The position numbers and the translations under genes are program-made. The notes under the pieces are model-generated. The model was not told where the DNA came from. It saw only the letters and a program-made list of their open reading frames with translations, and searched no databases. Source: Geodermatophilus sp. YIM 151500 (GTDB taxonomy: Bacteria > Actinomycetota > Actinomycetes > Mycobacteriales > Geodermatophilaceae). From it: a stretch of 64,000 nt of DNA. Location of the stretch: the NCBI RefSeq assembly GCF_025716945.1, contig NZ_JAOVZT010000008.1:38050-102049 (forward strand), written 5' to 3'. Shown here piece by piece: positions 55,690 through 64,000 of this stretch (the stretch's first letter is position 1; the number at the start of each line of letters is the position of its first letter).

Positions 55690-56781
55690 TCAGCGCGCCT
55701 TCCGGGCCGACGCGAGGTCCTCGAGGCGGAGCAGGCCGAGGACGGCGCCGGTCGGGTCGGTGCAGAGCACGGGCTCGAAGCGGTGCGCGGGCGGCCGGGT
55801 CAGGGCCCGCTGCAGCGTCTCCCCGATGTCGGCCGACGGGTGCACCCGCAGCGAGACCGGGGCGGTGTAGACCTCGCCCGTCCGCGGGTCGGACAGCACC
55901 AGCCCGACCGGCTCGCCGAGCGGGCCGGTGAGCACCGCGGGCGGGATGCCGTCCACCTCGTCGCGGGGGACCTGCCGCACCGGCCGCAGCAGGCTGGCCA
56001 CGCTCTCGGTGAGCCGCGCGCGGGCGTTCTGCGACCGGAGGAGCCGCTCGACCTGCGGGTCGAGGGCGGCGAACACCGGCGCCGGACGGCCGAGCACCCA
56101 GCCCTGCCCGAGCGGGACACCGAGCCGGACGAAGGCGGCCAGCTCGGCCGCGGTCTCCAACCCCTCGGCCAGCAACCAGGCGTCGATCCGCCCGGCGAAC
56201 TCGCCGATCATCTCGGCCAGCGCCACCCGCACCGGGTCGGTGTCGGCGCCGCTGACCAGCGCCCGGTCCAGCTTGACGATCTGCGGCCGCAACGTGGCGA
56301 GCTGCTGCAGGCCGGAGTAGCCGCTGCCGGCGTCGTCCAGGGCGATCAGCGCGCCGCGGTCGCGGAGGGCCTGCGTCTGGTCGCCCAGCGCGTCGAGGTC
56401 GTCGACCGGGGTGTGCTCGGTCAGCTCGACGACGACGCGCTCGAGGCGGTCCCGGCCGGCCAGCGCGCGCTGCACCGGCGCGGTGCCGAGCAGGTGCGGG
56501 CTGACGTTGACGGTGAGGAAGGTGTTCGCGGGCAGGCCGGGCACCGCGGCCAGCGCCCTGTGGATGGCCAGCGCCTCCAGCTCGGCGGCCAGACCCGCCT
56601 CGGCGGCCGCGGCGAACCAGACGTCGGGTCCGGCGGTACCGGGGAAGCGGGCGAGCGCCTCGTACCCGGCTACGGTGGCGCCGGCGAGGTCGACGATGGG
56701 CTGGAACACCAGGGTGAGGTCGTCGGGGTCGGCCAGCAGCGGCCGGCAGTCCGGCAGCGAGGTGGTGGACGACCCGGTCAC
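55690..56781 (-). CDS. cyclic-di-GMP phosphodiesterase (EAL) with C-terminal CBS-like region
   Basis: A 363-residue protein. The EAL domain spans about 20-245 and keeps the metal and catalytic residues: YEALARF near 40, TVNVSPHL, VVELTEH, LDDAGSGYSG (loop 6, DFG changed to DAG), VKLDRALV, LAEGLET and GQGWVLGRP. It should cleave cyclic di-GMP to pGpG. The C-terminal 110 residues resemble CBS-type pairs (LVLSDPRTGEVYTAPVSLRV, LCTDPTGAVLGLLRLEDL) and may bind a nucleotide. No GGDEF or membrane segment is present. GTG at 56781. It is divergent from the SpoIIE phosphatase gene. Confidence 0.92.
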   Translation of the reverse strand: MTGSSTTSLPDCRPLLADPDDLTLVFQPIVDLAGATVAGYEALARFPGTAGPDVWFAAAAEAGLAAELEALAIHRALAAVPGLPANTFLTVNVSPHLLGTAPVQRALAGRDRLERVVVELTEHTPVDDLDALGDQTQALRDRGALIALDDAGSGYSGLQQLATLRPQIVKLDRALVSGADTDPVRVALAEMIGEFAGRIDAWLLAEGLETAAELAAFVRLGVPLGQGWVLGRPAPVFAALDPQVERLLRSQNARARLTESVASLLRPVRQVPRDEVDGIPPAVLTGPLGEPVGLVLSDPRTGEVYTAPVSLRVHPSADIGETLQRALTRPPAHRFEPVLCTDPTGAVLGLLRLEDLASARKAR

Positions 56782-56940
56782 GGTGATCTCATCGGCGCCG
56801 GGTGCCGGCTCCTTGAGCGGGTCGGCCCCCTCGCGGGCCGGAGGCCGGGCGGTGTGTGACGGTTCGCTGACGGATCGCGTGCGAGCATGGGAGCCGACCC
56901 CGGGGCCGCCGTCCCGGTCGGACCCCGGAGGGAGGAGTGC

Positions 56941-59682
56941 GTGGCCACGCTCGAGCCGCCGCGCGTCCCCGACCGGTTGACCGACCCCGAGCGGCTGGCG
57001 GCGGCTGCCCGGCTACTGGGCGACCGCCCCGGTTCGCCCTCGTACGACCGGTTGGCCCGGCTGGCCGCCCGGCTGGTCGGTGCGCCGTCCGCGCTCGTGT
57101 GCCTGGTCACCGACGCCGAGGTCGTGCTCGGCAGCGACGGGCTGCCCGAGATCGCCGCGGCCGACGAGCTCCCGCTGGCCGGGTCGCCCTGCGCCGGGAC
57201 GGTGCGGCTCGGTACGCCGCTGGCCGCGGAGGACGCCGCCGGCGACGAGCGGCTGCGCGACCTGCCCGCCGCGCGCGCCGGCCTGCTGCGGGGCTACCTC
57301 GGCGTGCCGCTGGTCGCCGCCGGCGGTCACGTCGTGGGGGTGCTCAGCGTCTTCGACGTCGTCCCGCGCGTCTGGTCGGACGACGACGTGGCCGCGCTGC
57401 GGGACCTGGCGGCCTCGGTGGTCGCGGAGCTGGAGCTCGGGGCGGCCAACGCCGACGCGAGCTCCTCCCTCGACCGGCTCGACGTCGCCCTGGAGGCGAG
57501 CTCGGTCGGCATCTGGGAGATCGACCTGCGGACGGGGACCTTCGTCGCCGACCAGCGGTGCGCGGCGATCTTCGGCGTCGAGGGGGCCGTCTCCATGCCC
57601 ATGGACCGCTTGATGGCCGGGCACGTGCACCCCGACGACCGGGCGACGGCCGAGGCGGTCATCCGGGAGGCGATCGCCGCGCGCAGCCAGTACTCCGTCG
57701 AGGTGCGCAACATGCGTCCGGACGGCGGCGTGCGGTGGACCGTCTCCCGCGGACGGGTGCTGGTCGATCCCTCGGGCGAGCCGGTGCGCATCCTGGGCAC
57801 CGCCCTCGACGTGACGGAGGCGCGCGACCTCAGCGACCAGCGGATGGCGGCGATGCAGCGGGCCGCGGCGATCTCCGACGTCGCCGCCGAGATGGCGCAC
57901 GCGACCCGCATCGACCAGCTGGCCGACATCACCCTCCGCGGGGCGCAGGTGCTCGGCGCGGAGTCCGGCGGGATCGCCGTCCGCGACCCGCTCGACGGCC
58001 GGGTGCGCGTGCACCTCGGCCGCCGGCTCGTCGACGTCGTCCGCTCGGTGGCCGAGGACTACGAGCTGCCACCGGGTGGCATCGAGATCGAGCTCGACGA
58101 CTCGCTGCCCACCCAGTACACGGTCCGGACGGGCGAGCCCGTGCTGCTGCCGACCGTCGAGTCGGGCCGCGAGCGGTTCCCCCGGCTGGCCGAAGTGGCC
58201 GGCGCGCTCGGCCTGCACGCGATCGCCGCCCTGCCGCTGCGGGTGGAGGGCCGGCTGTTCGGCGCCTTCGTCGCGTACTGGACTACCGACCACGCGTTCA
58301 CCGACGAGGACGTCGAGCTGCTCGAGGGGCTGTCCGCGCAGATCGCGCTGAGCATCTCGCGCATGCAGGCCGCGGCCGAGCGGGCCGCGGCGGAGGCGGC
58401 CACCGCGCAGGTCACCGAGCGGCTGCAGCTGCTCGCCGACGTCGGCCGGGTGTTCGCCGGCGCCTCCGACATCACCGCGCAGGTCGAGCAGCTGGCCGCC
58501 CTGGTCGTGCCGGTGCTCGGCGACTGGTGCTGGGTGGTGGTCACCGACGAGCAGGGCCGGCTGCACGACCTGGCCTCGGCGCACCGCGACCCGACCCGGC
58601 GCGCCGAGCTCGAGGCGTACGTCCGCTCGATGGTCTCGGTGATGACCGACGACGCCGGCGCCCGGGTGGTGACCACCACCGGGCGGCCCATGGTGCTGCC
58701 CGTCATCGACCGCGAGCGGATCGAGCGCGCGCTGCCCGATCCCGCCGCCCGGGAGTCGCTGCTGCGGCTCGGGGCCTCGGCGGGCGTGATCGTGCCGTTG
58801 GAGGCGCGCGGCCAGACGCTGGGCGCGCTGGGGCTGTTCACCGGCCCGGAGCGCGGCCGGCACACCGTCGCCGAGATCGAGACGGCCGTCGAGATCGGCC
58901 GCCGGGCGGGCCTGGCGCTGCACCAGGCCCGGCTCTACGCCCAGCAGCGGGCGCTGGCCGACGCGCTGCAGCACAGCATGCTGACCGCGCCGCCGCAGCC
59001 GGATTCCTGCGAGATCGTCGTCCGCTACGTGCCCGCCGCGGCGGGTGTGGAGATCGGCGGCGACTGGTACGACGCGTTCCTGCAGGCCGACGGCGCCACC
59101 GTGCTGGCCATCGGCGACGTCGTCGGCCACGACACGCGGGCGGCGGCCGCGATGGGGCAGGTGCGCGGCCTGCTCCGTGGCATCAGCTACTCCAGCGGCG
59201 CGCCGCCGGCCGCTGTGCTCACCGAGCTCGACCGGGCGGTCGAGGGGCTCGCCCTCGACACGATGGCCACCGCGCTGGTCGCCCGGCTGGAGCGCGAGCC
59301 GGGATCCGCGGGCGCGGTGCTGCGCTGGGCCAGCGCCGGTCACCCGCCGCCGGTCGTGGTGGCGCCGGACGGTCAGGTGGCCCTGCTCGACGGGGCCCCG
59401 GCCGACCTGCTGCTGGGCGTGTCGCCCGACGTGCCGCGGTCCGACCGGGTGACCGCGTTGGCGCCCGGGTCGACCGTGCTGCTCTACACCGACGGCCTGG
59501 TGGAGCGCCGCGACCGCGACATCGACACCGGCACCGAGGAGCTGCTCGGCCTGCTCCGGGGGTGTGCCGAGCTGCCGCTGACGGATCTCTGCGACGAGGT
59601 GCTCGACAGCCTCTTCCTGCCCGACGCCGAGGACGACGTCGCCGTCCTCGCCGTCCGCCTGGACGTCCCCCGCCCGGGTTGA
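56941..59682 (+). CDS. GAF-PAS-GAF-GAF-SpoIIE serine phosphatase
   Basis: A 913-residue cytoplasmic sensor phosphatase. GAF1 is at about 35-165, PAS/PAC at 178-300 (SSVGIWEIDLRTGTF, then GGVRWTVSRGRV), GAF2 at 310-480 and GAF3 at 495-660. The SpoIIE/PP2C domain is at 685-913, with IGGDWYDAF at 706, GDVVGHDTRAAA and a final DAEDDVAVLAVRL. Metal-binding Asp residues are present. Such proteins dephosphorylate anti-anti-sigma factors in response to light, redox or ligand signals. No anti-sigma kinase is fused or adjacent. GTG at 56941 is set by GGAGGAG just upstream. Divergent from the EAL gene. Confidence 0.93.
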   Translation: MATLEPPRVPDRLTDPERLAAAARLLGDRPGSPSYDRLARLAARLVGAPSALVCLVTDAEVVLGSDGLPEIAAADELPLAGSPCAGTVRLGTPLAAEDAAGDERLRDLPAARAGLLRGYLGVPLVAAGGHVVGVLSVFDVVPRVWSDDDVAALRDLAASVVAELELGAANADASSSLDRLDVALEASSVGIWEIDLRTGTFVADQRCAAIFGVEGAVSMPMDRLMAGHVHPDDRATAEAVIREAIAARSQYSVEVRNMRPDGGVRWTVSRGRVLVDPSGEPVRILGTALDVTEARDLSDQRMAAMQRAAAISDVAAEMAHATRIDQLADITLRGAQVLGAESGGIAVRDPLDGRVRVHLGRRLVDVVRSVAEDYELPPGGIEIELDDSLPTQYTVRTGEPVLLPTVESGRERFPRLAEVAGALGLHAIAALPLRVEGRLFGAFVAYWTTDHAFTDEDVELLEGLSAQIALSISRMQAAAERAAAEAATAQVTERLQLLADVGRVFAGASDITAQVEQLAALVVPVLGDWCWVVVTDEQGRLHDLASAHRDPTRRAELEAYVRSMVSVMTDDAGARVVTTTGRPMVLPVIDRERIERALPDPAARESLLRLGASAGVIVPLEARGQTLGALGLFTGPERGRHTVAEIETAVEIGRRAGLALHQARLYAQQRALADALQHSMLTAPPQPDSCEIVVRYVPAAAGVEIGGDWYDAFLQADGATVLAIGDVVGHDTRAAAAMGQVRGLLRGISYSSGAPPAAVLTELDRAVEGLALDTMATALVARLEREPGSAGAVLRWASAGHPPPVVVAPDGQVALLDGAPADLLLGVSPDVPRSDRVTALAPGSTVLLYTDGLVERRDRDIDTGTEELLGLLRGCAELPLTDLCDEVLDSLFLPDAEDDVAVLAVRLDVPRPG

Positions 59683-59692
59683 TCATGAGCCC

Positions 59693-59824
59693 CCCTGCAG
59701 GGCCCCGCGCCGAGCGTGGTGACGTGCTGGGGCGGCCCCCTGCAGGGCCCCGCGCCGAGCGTGGTGACGTGCTGGAGCGGCCCCCCTGCAGGGTCCCGCG
59801 CCGAGCGTGCGAGGCGTGGGGGGC
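59693..59824. repeat. tandem repeat of 45-46 bp units
   Basis: Three units start CCCTGCAGGG at 59693, 59738 and 59784. The first two are nearly the same and end in GGTGACGTGCTGG. The third diverges to GCGAGGCGTGGGG, which matches the repeat at 29096. The array fills the gap between the convergent SpoIIE-phosphatase and acyl-CoA oxidase genes. Confidence 0.85.
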
Positions 59825-59836
59825 AGGGGGGTCCTT

Positions 59837-61909
59837 CTACTGGGCGGGGACGACCTCCAGCGCGGTCGCCGTGCCCTGCCGGTGCCCCTGCCGCAGCAGC
59901 GCGTCGTGCGCGGCCATCGCCTCCTGCCGGCCGGCCTCCTCGCGCAGGACCGCCGCGCCCTTCCACTCGTCCGGGATGGCGAAGGCGTCGACCAGCGTGA
60001 CCAGGTGCGGCCGGAGCTGGGCGACCAGCGCGTTGACGGTCGCCGTCACCGCCTTGGCGCGGGCCGGCGTCAGCCGGCCGTGCTCGAGGAACCAGCCCTT
60101 GCGGGCCTCGATCGTCGCCAGCGCGTGCAGGTCGCAGACCGCGTCGAGCAGCCGCCGTGCGTCCGGGTCCGACGTCCGCTCGACACCGGCCACGAACGCC
60201 TCCAGGACGACGCGGTCGACGTGCGCCTCGGCGGTGGCCAGCAGGTGGTCCTGGACGGCGTTGAAGACGGCGAACTGGTCGGCGTCGCGCGCGGGGGCCC
60301 CGCGCCGCAACCGCCGGATGGCGCCGTCGAGCAGGTGCTTCTCGCGGAACTCGAACATCCGCAGCTGCCAGCCGCGGTCGAGCAGCGGGACGTCGTCGTC
60401 GCGGCCGGGTACCGCGTCGACCAGCCGGGCGATCAGCGCCCGCGCCGCCGTCCGCTCCAGCACGGTCTCGCGCACCAGGTCGGCGATGAAGGCCGCGCGG
60501 CCCCAGCCGTCGAGCGAGCCGAACTCCTCGCGGTAGCCGGTCAGCAGGCCCTTGGCGACCAGCTGCAGCAGCACCGTGTTGTCGCCCTCGAACGTGGTGA
60601 ACACGTCGGTGTCCGCCTTGAGGTGCGGCAGCCGGTTCTCCTGCAGGTAGCCGGCGCCGCCGCAGGCCTCGCGGCAGAGCTGGATGATCCGGGTGGCGTG
60701 CCAGGTCTGCGCGGCCTTCAGGCCGGCCGCCCGCGACTCGAGCTCGCGCTGCGGGGCCTCGTCGACGAACCCGCCGACCTGCGCGCGGTCCGCCCGGCCG
60801 TCCGCCCGGCCGTCCGCCCGCGCCACCTGGAGCTCGTGCATCCGGACGACCAGCTCGTCCTGCGCGAAGTGCAGCGCGTAGGTCGTGGCCAGCGCGGGCA
60901 GCAGCTTCCGCTGGTGCACCAGGTAGTCGTTGAGCAGCACCTCGCGCTCGGCTCCCGGGACGGTGAACTGGCGACGCACCTCGCCGTACCGGACGGCGAT
61001 GTCGAGGGCCAGCTTCGTCGCCGAGCCCGCCGCCCCGCCGACGCTCACCCGTCCGCGCACCAGCGTGCCCAGCATGGTGAAGAAGCGCCGGGTCTCGTTC
61101 TCGATGGGGCTCTCGTAGGTGCCGTCCTCGTGCACCTGCCCGAACCGGTCGAGCAGCGCCTCCCGCGGCAGCGTCACGTGGTCGAAGGAGAGCCGGCCGT
61201 TGTCGACGCCGTTGAGGCCGGCCTTCGGGCCGTCGTCCTCGATGGTCACGCCGGGGCGCGGCCGGCCGTCGGCCTCCCGGATCGGCACCAGCCAGGCGTG
61301 CACGCCGTGGGGACGGCCGCCGGTGACCAGCTGGGCGAAGACGACGGCGGCGCGGCCGTCCTTCGCGGCGTTGCCGATGTAGTCCTTGCGGGCGGCCGGG
61401 TGCGGGGTGTGCAGGTCGAAGGTCCCCGTGGCGGGGTCGTAGGTGCACGTCGTCCGCAGCTGCTGGACGTCGGAGCCGTGCCCGGTCTCGGTCATCGCGA
61501 AGCAGCCCGGCAGGTCGAAGGCCATGATGTCGCGCAGGTGGGCGTCGTGGTGGCGCCGTGTGCCGAGCAGCTCCACCGCGCCGCCGAACAGCCCCCACTG
61601 GACGCCGGCCTTGACCATCACCGAGAGGTCGGCGAAGGCCAGCATCTCGACGGCGACCACCGAGCCACCGGGGTCCCCGTCGCCGCCGTACTCCTCCGGG
61701 AAGCCGAGGAAGACCCGGCCGGTGTCGGCGAGGCGGCGGACCGCACGGGTGACCCGCTCCCGGGCCTCGGCGACCGTCTCGCCGTAGACCGGCAGCAGGT
61801 CCGGGCCGCGCAGGCTGTCCCGGGCGTCGCGGCGGACGTGCGCCCAGCGCCCGTCGAGGACCTCCTGGATGCGGGCCGGGTCGACGGCGGGAGGCAGCGT
61901 GCTCGTCAC
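59837..61909 (-). CDS. acyl-CoA oxidase/dehydrogenase, ACOX-like
   Basis: A 690-residue FAD enzyme with the acyl-CoA oxidase layout. An N-terminal helical region is followed by the FAD-binding CFAMTETGHGSDV near residue 140, then GLNGVDNGRLSFDHVTLPR. The catalytic Glu is in FTTFEGDNTVLLQLVAKGLL near residue 427, and a C-terminal domain of about 200 residues is present. The length matches eukaryotic-type ACOX (about 660-700) rather than short FadE. It introduces the trans-2 double bond in acyl-CoA. AAGGAGACC precedes GTG 61909, whose first bases overlap the TetR stop codon (GTGA), so the regulator and enzyme are translationally coupled. Confidence 0.93.
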   Translation of the reverse strand: MTSTLPPAVDPARIQEVLDGRWAHVRRDARDSLRGPDLLPVYGETVAEARERVTRAVRRLADTGRVFLGFPEEYGGDGDPGGSVVAVEMLAFADLSVMVKAGVQWGLFGGAVELLGTRRHHDAHLRDIMAFDLPGCFAMTETGHGSDVQQLRTTCTYDPATGTFDLHTPHPAARKDYIGNAAKDGRAAVVFAQLVTGGRPHGVHAWLVPIREADGRPRPGVTIEDDGPKAGLNGVDNGRLSFDHVTLPREALLDRFGQVHEDGTYESPIENETRRFFTMLGTLVRGRVSVGGAAGSATKLALDIAVRYGEVRRQFTVPGAEREVLLNDYLVHQRKLLPALATTYALHFAQDELVVRMHELQVARADGRADGRADRAQVGGFVDEAPQRELESRAAGLKAAQTWHATRIIQLCREACGGAGYLQENRLPHLKADTDVFTTFEGDNTVLLQLVAKGLLTGYREEFGSLDGWGRAAFIADLVRETVLERTAARALIARLVDAVPGRDDDVPLLDRGWQLRMFEFREKHLLDGAIRRLRRGAPARDADQFAVFNAVQDHLLATAEAHVDRVVLEAFVAGVERTSDPDARRLLDAVCDLHALATIEARKGWFLEHGRLTPARAKAVTATVNALVAQLRPHLVTLVDAFAIPDEWKGAAVLREEAGRQEAMAAHDALLRQGHRQGTATALEVVPAQ

Positions 61910-62574
61910 GGGGTCTCCTTCTCGGGTGTGCGGGGGGCGGGCGCGATGCCGGCGAGCCCGGTCCAGGCGAGATCGGTCAGGTGGGCGGCGAGCTCGTCGC
62001 GGGGCATGGGCCGGTCGGCGCGCAGCCACCAGTCGGCGGCCGAGCGGACCAGCCCGACGACGCCGTGCCCCCACGGCGCGGCCGCGGCGGGATCGCGGCC
62101 GGCCGCCTGCAGGGCCGGGGCGACCAGGGCGGCGGCCTCGTCGCCGACGAGGTCGGCGAGCGTGGTGATCGGGTCGCCGTCCGCGGTCGGCGCCAGGTGC
62201 TGGTGGACGACGAAGCGGTACAGCTCGGGATCGGCCTCGAGGAACGTCAGGTAGGCCTCGATCGCCGCGGCGAGCATGGCGCGCGGGTGCGCGGCGCCGA
62301 GGACCGCCGTCCGGAGCGTGCCGGTGAGCTGCTCGGCGACGCGGGCGCAGACGGCGGTGTGCAGCTCACCGCGATCGGCGAAGTGGCGGTAGACGACGGT
62401 CTTGCTGGTGCCGGCCTCGGCCGCGATCTCGTCCATGCCGACGCCGGCGCCGTGCCGGCCCACCGCGGCGACCGCTGCCTCGACCAACTGGGCACGGCGC
62501 GCGCGGCGGTGCGCGTCCCATCGGGAGTCGCGCCGGTCACGCCCGGCCGCGGGGCCTCCCACCTCGGCCTTCAT
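61906..62574 (-). CDS. TetR family regulator
   Basis: A 222-residue TetR regulator. Residues 25-75 hold the DNA-binding helices (VGMDEIAAEAGTSKTVVYRHFADRGEL). The remainder is the ligand-binding core with LEADPELYRFVVHQHLA. It lies directly upstream of the oxidase gene in one operon and divergent from the thiolase gene, so it probably represses both fatty-acid oxidation genes until an acyl-CoA binds. A palindrome in the short divergent promoter is the likely operator. Confidence 0.92.
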   Translation of the reverse strand: MKAEVGGPAAGRDRRDSRWDAHRRARRAQLVEAAVAAVGRHGAGVGMDEIAAEAGTSKTVVYRHFADRGELHTAVCARVAEQLTGTLRTAVLGAAHPRAMLAAAIEAYLTFLEADPELYRFVVHQHLAPTADGDPITTLADLVGDEAAALVAPALQAAGRDPAAAAPWGHGVVGLVRSAADWWLRADRPMPRDELAAHLTDLAWTGLAGIAPAPRTPEKETP

Positions 62575-62586
62575 GTGACGGAGAGT

Positions 62587-62609
62587 ACCTGATACCGTGG
62601 GTACCGGTC
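62587..62609. promoter_or_regulatory. probable TetR operator
   Basis: The region GATACCGTGGGTACCGGTC includes a perfect TACC/GGTA inverted repeat with a 3-bp centre (62593-62603), flanked by another GTACC at about 62586. It lies between the divergent TetR and thiolase genes, about 13 bp from the TetR start, and fits an operator controlling both. Confidence 0.5.
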
Positions 62610-62635
62610 AGCGATCCATCCCCCGGAGGTGTTCC

Positions 62636-63907
62636 ATGACGCGGAAGGCCGCGATCGTCGGCGGGAACCGCATCCCGTTCGCCCGTTCGGGCTCCGCCTA
62701 CGCGCGGGCGTCCAACCAGGACATGCTCACCGCCACCCTCGACGGGCTGGTCGCCCGCTTCGGGCTGCAGGGCGTGCAGCTGGGGGAGGTGGTCGCCGGC
62801 GCCGTCCTCAAGCACTCCCGCGACTTCAACCTGACCCGCGAGTCGGTGCTCGGCTCGCAGCTCGCCGCGCGCACCCCGGCCTACGACGTCCAGCAGGCCT
62901 GCGGCACCGGGCTCGAGGCGGCCGTCCTCGTGGCCAACAAGATCGCCCTCGGGCAGATCGAATCGGGCATCGCCGGCGGCGTCGACACCACCTCCGACGC
63001 GCCGCTGGCCGTCAACGACGACCTGCGCCGGGTGCTGCTGCAGGTGGCCAGCGCGCGGACGGTGCAGCAGCGGCTCAAGGCGCTCGCCGGCCTCCGCCCC
63101 GGGCAGGTGGTGCCCGATCTGCCGCGCAACGCCGAGCCGCGCACCGGGCTGTCCATGGGCGAGCACGCAGCGGTCACCGCGCGGCAGTGGGAGATCGGCC
63201 GGGCGGAGCAGGACGAGCTGGCCGTCGCCTCGCACCGCAACCTGGCCGCCGCCTACGACCGGGGCTTCTTCGACGACCTGGTCACCCCCTACCTCGGCCT
63301 GACCCGGGACGAGAACCTGCGCCCGGACTCGAACGTCGAGAAGCTCGCCGCGCTCGGGCCGGTGTTCGGCGGCGAGGACGGCACCATGACGGCCGGCAAT
63401 TCGACGCCGCTGTCCGACGGCGCCTCGGCGGTGCTGCTCGCCTCCGACGAGTGGGCCGCCGCCCGCGATCTACCCGTGCTGGCCCACCTGGTCGACGCGC
63501 AGACCGCGGCGGTCGACCACGTGCACGGCGGCGAGGGCCTGCTCATGGCGCCCGTGCACGCCACCCCGGTGCTGCTGGCCCGCAACGGGCTGTCGCTGCA
63601 GGACTTCGACTTCTACGAGATCCACGAGGCGTTCGCCTCGACCGTGCTGGCCACGCTCAAGGCCTGGGAGGACCCGGCGTTCTGCAAGGAGAAGCTCGGC
63701 CTCGACGTGCCGCTGGGTGCGGTCGACCGGTCGAAGCTCAACGTCAACGGCTCGTCGCTGGCGGCCGGGCACCCGTTCGCCGCGACCGGCGGGCGGATCG
63801 TCGCCGCGCTGGCCAAGCAGCTGCACGAGGCCGGCCCGGGCAAGCGCGGGCTGATCTCCATCTGCGCCGCCGGGGGCCAGGGCGTCGTCGCCATCCTCGA
63901 GTCCTGA
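62636..63907 (+). CDS. acetyl-CoA C-acyltransferase (thiolase), FadI/FadA2-like
   Basis: A 423-residue thiolase, the last step of beta-oxidation. The acyl-accepting Cys is in DVQQACGTGLEAAV near residue 88. NVNGSSLAAGHPFAATGGRIV near residue 375 holds the catalytic His, and ISICAAGGQGVVAILES holds the proton-donating Cys near the C-terminus. The extra loop makes it longer than FadA (about 390), as in FadI and mycobacterial FadA2. CGGAGG precedes ATG 62636. It is divergent from a TetR regulator and an ACOX-like oxidase, so the three form a fatty-acid oxidation cluster. Confidence 0.95.
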   Translation: MTRKAAIVGGNRIPFARSGSAYARASNQDMLTATLDGLVARFGLQGVQLGEVVAGAVLKHSRDFNLTRESVLGSQLAARTPAYDVQQACGTGLEAAVLVANKIALGQIESGIAGGVDTTSDAPLAVNDDLRRVLLQVASARTVQQRLKALAGLRPGQVVPDLPRNAEPRTGLSMGEHAAVTARQWEIGRAEQDELAVASHRNLAAAYDRGFFDDLVTPYLGLTRDENLRPDSNVEKLAALGPVFGGEDGTMTAGNSTPLSDGASAVLLASDEWAAARDLPVLAHLVDAQTAAVDHVHGGEGLLMAPVHATPVLLARNGLSLQDFDFYEIHEAFASTVLATLKAWEDPAFCKEKLGLDVPLGAVDRSKLNVNGSSLAAGHPFAATGGRIVAALAKQLHEAGPGKRGLISICAAGGQGVVAILES

Positions 63908-64000
63908 CCCACACACCTCCGGTGGGGAACCGGAGCGACTCCGCCGCCGTCTCCCGACCCACACACCTCCGGTGGGGAACCGGAGCGACTCCGCCGCCGT
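63906..64000. repeat. 50-bp tandem repeat running off the window edge
   Basis: Starting within the thiolase stop codon, a 50-bp unit beginning GACCCACACACCTCCGG is followed at 63956 by a second copy matching at all 45 visible bases before the window ends. Each unit has the hairpin CTCCGGT/ACCGGAG with a GGGGA loop. Whole units repeat with no variable spacer, so it is a minisatellite and possibly a repeated terminator. Confidence 0.85.

Noticed and set aside
63906..64000. CRISPR-like direct repeat at the window end
   Set aside because: The whole 50-bp unit repeats with no variable spacer and there are no cas genes nearby, so it is a minisatellite.

Overview
The window is very GC-rich, densely packed actinobacterial chromosome. 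Clues to the lineage are the proteasome activator Bpa with its C-terminal GQYL tail, a GuaB1-type IMPDH-family reductase, a DUF5926/SEC-C protein, DUF1707 and DUF664 proteins, frequent GTG starts and GTGA/ATGA overlaps. Together with the many cyclic-di-GMP and SpoIIE-type proteins, this suggests a Geodermatophilaceae-like soil or stone actinomycete (Blastococcus, Geodermatophilus, Modestobacter). That placement is inference; no rRNA or tRNA gene is visible. I see no phage, plasmid, insertion sequence or CRISPR array.

Layout. 1-2.9 kb: an acyl-CoA synthetase cut by the window edge, an alpha/beta hydrolase and a cytochrome P450. 3.0-6.5 kb: a xylose/fructose-type sugar ABC importer. 6.7-9.0 kb: a DUF5926 protein and arginine deiminase. 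9.1-12.6 kb: MerR/TipA and XRE regulators, a DinB-like protein, a haloalkane dehalogenase and a DUF1905 protein. 12.6-17.8 kb: a DrrAB-like exporter, a GDT1/UPF0016 cation transporter, an MFS protein, an AraC regulator and a VOC protein. 17.8-23.9 kb: larC followed upstream by two tandem GGDEF genes, the nearer of which is fused in frame to a LarB-like domain. 24-29.1 kb: pheA, an MMPL exporter with a divergent MarR regulator, a PanE-type reductase and an orphan GroES. 29.1-36.8 kb: a zincin coupled to guaB1, then a response regulator / HEAT-repeat / glycosyltransferase operon divergent from a large hybrid histidine kinase. 36.9-42.5 kb: serS with two HAD phosphatases, small membrane proteins, a slipin and bpa. 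42.6-52.3 kb: a MASE1-GAF-SpoIIE phosphatase, a quinone oxidoreductase, an AraC/SDR pair, a second CoA ligase, a thioesterase, a VOC protein, a FolP2-like protein and a MaoC hydratase. 52.4-59.7 kb: a serine hydrolase, HU, an aldo/keto reductase, a 55-residue DUF1059 protein, an EAL protein and a GAF-PAS-GAF-SpoIIE protein. 59.8-63.9 kb: a fatty-acid oxidation cluster (ACOX-like oxidase, TetR, thiolase).

Two themes stand out. One is signalling: two diguanylate cyclases, one EAL protein, two SpoIIE phosphatases, a hybrid kinase and a response-regulator/HEAT/glycosyltransferase operon suggest a locally dense control layer for surface polysaccharide and stress. The other is repeats: most gene ends that meet are separated by strong palindromes, and several palindromes or tandem repeats belong to families seen at two distant places in the window.

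The most unusual item is the continuous reading frame joining a TPR-like/GGDEF diguanylate cyclase to a LarB (nickel-pincer cofactor) domain, directly upstream of larC. The LarB part appears to have proline where LarB proteins normally carry their catalytic cysteine.
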